From: Rubripirellula tenax
GTDB taxonomy: Bacteria > Planctomycetota > Planctomycetia > Pirellulales > Pirellulaceae
Assembly: GCF_007860125.1 (NCBI RefSeq)
Contig: NZ_SJPW01000005.1
Coordinates: forward strand, 1 to 64,000
DNA length: 64,000 nucleotides
Reading direction: 5' to 3'
The notes below the pieces were generated by a model. It saw only the letters and a list, made by a program, of their open reading frames with translations, was not told where the DNA came from and ran no database searches. Position 1 is the first letter of the stretch. Each line of letters opens with the position of its first letter. This document shows positions 63,162-64,000 of this stretch, in pieces. The translations under genes and the position numbers were made by a program.

Positions 63162-64000
63162 ATGAATCTGTCACTTGACGAAGGGAAGCTGTTCTACGAC
63201 CTGTCTGCAGCCATACTATCGTTCGTGAACCGAAAGCTGAACGTGGCACCGGAGCAGTTCTCAAGCTCAGCTGAATACATGTCGGTTTCGCCCGAAGAAA
63301 GGCTCGCGATTCGAGACGCACTCTTTGACAAACGTGAATTGATCGACGAGTTCGTTGCCGAGAATCCGGCACAATTGTCGGCCGAGCAATTGAGGATCGT
63401 CAGCACGTGGAAAGACGCCTTGCTCGGTAAATTCTATGTCTTTCGCTATTTGAAGAAACACGCGGTCTTCCTGACCAGTGACAATTCGCCAACGAAAGCT
63501 TACGGGGTCGTCGGTCTAGCAGAACCAATGGAGTTTGTTGTCGGCCCCTCACTGCCCCGGTTGGTGACAACCGTCCTTTTGCCGTTCCAGGGAAAAATCA
63601 TCTACGACGGATTGGTTTCGGGATACAACATCACCTTTGGTGGTGGAATCAAGCGAATGCTTAACGAGGAATACAATCGAGCCAAAGAATCCTCTGGCGT
63701 CATCACTTCGCTTGGGACTCAGTCTGGGACGCTAAAGACGAGTGGACTAAAGAAACGGTCAGCGAAAAGGAAAAAAACGTCTGCTGCTGCCGCTTCGCCT
63801 GCCAACGAGGCCAAGTCAGTTGCTGCAGAAATAACTGAATTGACGGATGGCTTTTGCGAGAAATTCCTCAACGAAGAGTACGCCAAGCTTTGCCGAGAAC
63901 TAGCGTCGGCACTGGCCAGAAAGCGACCTTCGCCTCTTTTACGAGGTAAGCGAGAAACTTGGGCCTGTGGGATCGTAAGAACGATCGGCTGGGTGAACTA
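63162..64000 (+). CDS. DUF6398 domain protein, cut by the window end
   Basis: ATG 63162 opens a frame that continues beyond the window. The visible 279 residues have an N-terminal part (about 1-190) with EYMSVSPEERLAIRDALFDK and FRYLKKHAVFLTSDN. A lysine/alanine-rich linker follows (about 195-218, GLKKRSAKRKKTSAAAASP). From about 222 the DUF6398 motif appears: ITELTDGFCEKFLNEEYAKL, RELASALARKRPSPLLRGK and ETWACGIVRTIGWVN. DUF6398 has no assigned activity. The linker suggests two domains joined by a flexible basic segment. Confidence 0.8.
   Translation, partial: MNLSLDEGKLFYDLSAAILSFVNRKLNVAPEQFSSSAEYMSVSPEERLAIRDALFDKRELIDEFVAENPAQLSAEQLRIVSTWKDALLGKFYVFRYLKKHAVFLTSDNSPTKAYGVVGLAEPMEFVVGPSLPRLVTTVLLPFQGKIIYDGLVSGYNITFGGGIKRMLNEEYNRAKESSGVITSLGTQSGTLKTSGLKKRSAKRKKTSAAAASPANEAKSVAAEITELTDGFCEKFLNEEYAKLCRELASALARKRPSPLLRGKRETWACGIVRTIGWVN

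Overview
This window is a chromosomal segment of a planctomycete, most likely a member of the Pirellulaceae (Rhodopirellula-like). The evidence is the gene families: two prepilin-type DUF1559 proteins, three Ser/Thr kinases of planctomycete architecture, an ECF sigma factor of the planctomycete type, a very large exported protein opening with the planctomycete LEKRELMA-type motif, a DUF6655 lipoprotein, a twin-arginine-exported Gfo/Idh/MocA oxidoreductase, a TIGR03790 protein and a Dop/PafA-like (depupylase/Pup-ligase fold) protein. Base composition is moderately GC-rich. Genes lie on both strands in short units, typical of this group. No phage, CRISPR array, insertion sequence or plasmid backbone was seen.

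Layout. 0-9 kb is a signalling block: an ECF sigma factor flanked by 26-bp direct repeats, a kinase fused to a degenerate CPBP-type membrane domain, a small zinc-finger-like protein, a DUF1559 pseudopilin-like protein, a decayed WD40/concanavalin-like fragment, and a second kinase whose WD40 C-terminus has decayed behind a stop codon. tRNA-Leu(GAG) follows. 9-12 kb holds proA, a lone fliM and an HU-like gene. 12.5-17.4 kb is one giant exported gene joining a VKOR-type thioredoxin domain, a cyclophilin and many cadherin-like repeats. 18-26 kb encodes mainly exported proteins (ankyrin lipoprotein, PhoD-like phosphatase, membrane EEP phosphatase, PA-IL-like lectin, Gfo/Idh/MocA). 26.4-30.4 kb is a TadE/TadG/TadE operon, then DUF1559 and DUF2306 genes. 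30.7-34.3 kb has alaS converging on a truncated lipoprotein gene. 34.5-37.2 kb pairs an FGP-repeat exported protein with the Dop-like membrane protein. 37.5-44.3 kb is a same-strand run (DUF6655 lipoprotein, RNA methyltransferase, larE, kinase, small membrane protein, TIGR03790). 44.4-62 kb is mostly housekeeping: RRM protein, uvrA, GH63 glucosidase, pgk, RluA-family synthase, glgX, tandem clpP, a tRNA-Glu candidate, rsmE, an ExeA-like ATPase with lost motifs, and a PQQ-type propeller. 62-64 kb has tRNA-Arg(ACG), an unknown protein and a DUF6398 protein cut by the window edge.

How it fits together. The first block looks like a phosphorylation/sigma-factor signalling cluster with several generations of kinase decay. 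pgk, GH63 and glgX suggest linked carbohydrate handling. The tandem clpP genes and the Dop-like protein are proteolysis-related. Intergenic space is rich in short palindromic repeat families: at least four families, two of them present twice in the window. The best leads are the membrane-anchored Dop-like protein with its FGP-repeat neighbour and the thioredoxin-cyclophilin-cadherin fusion.
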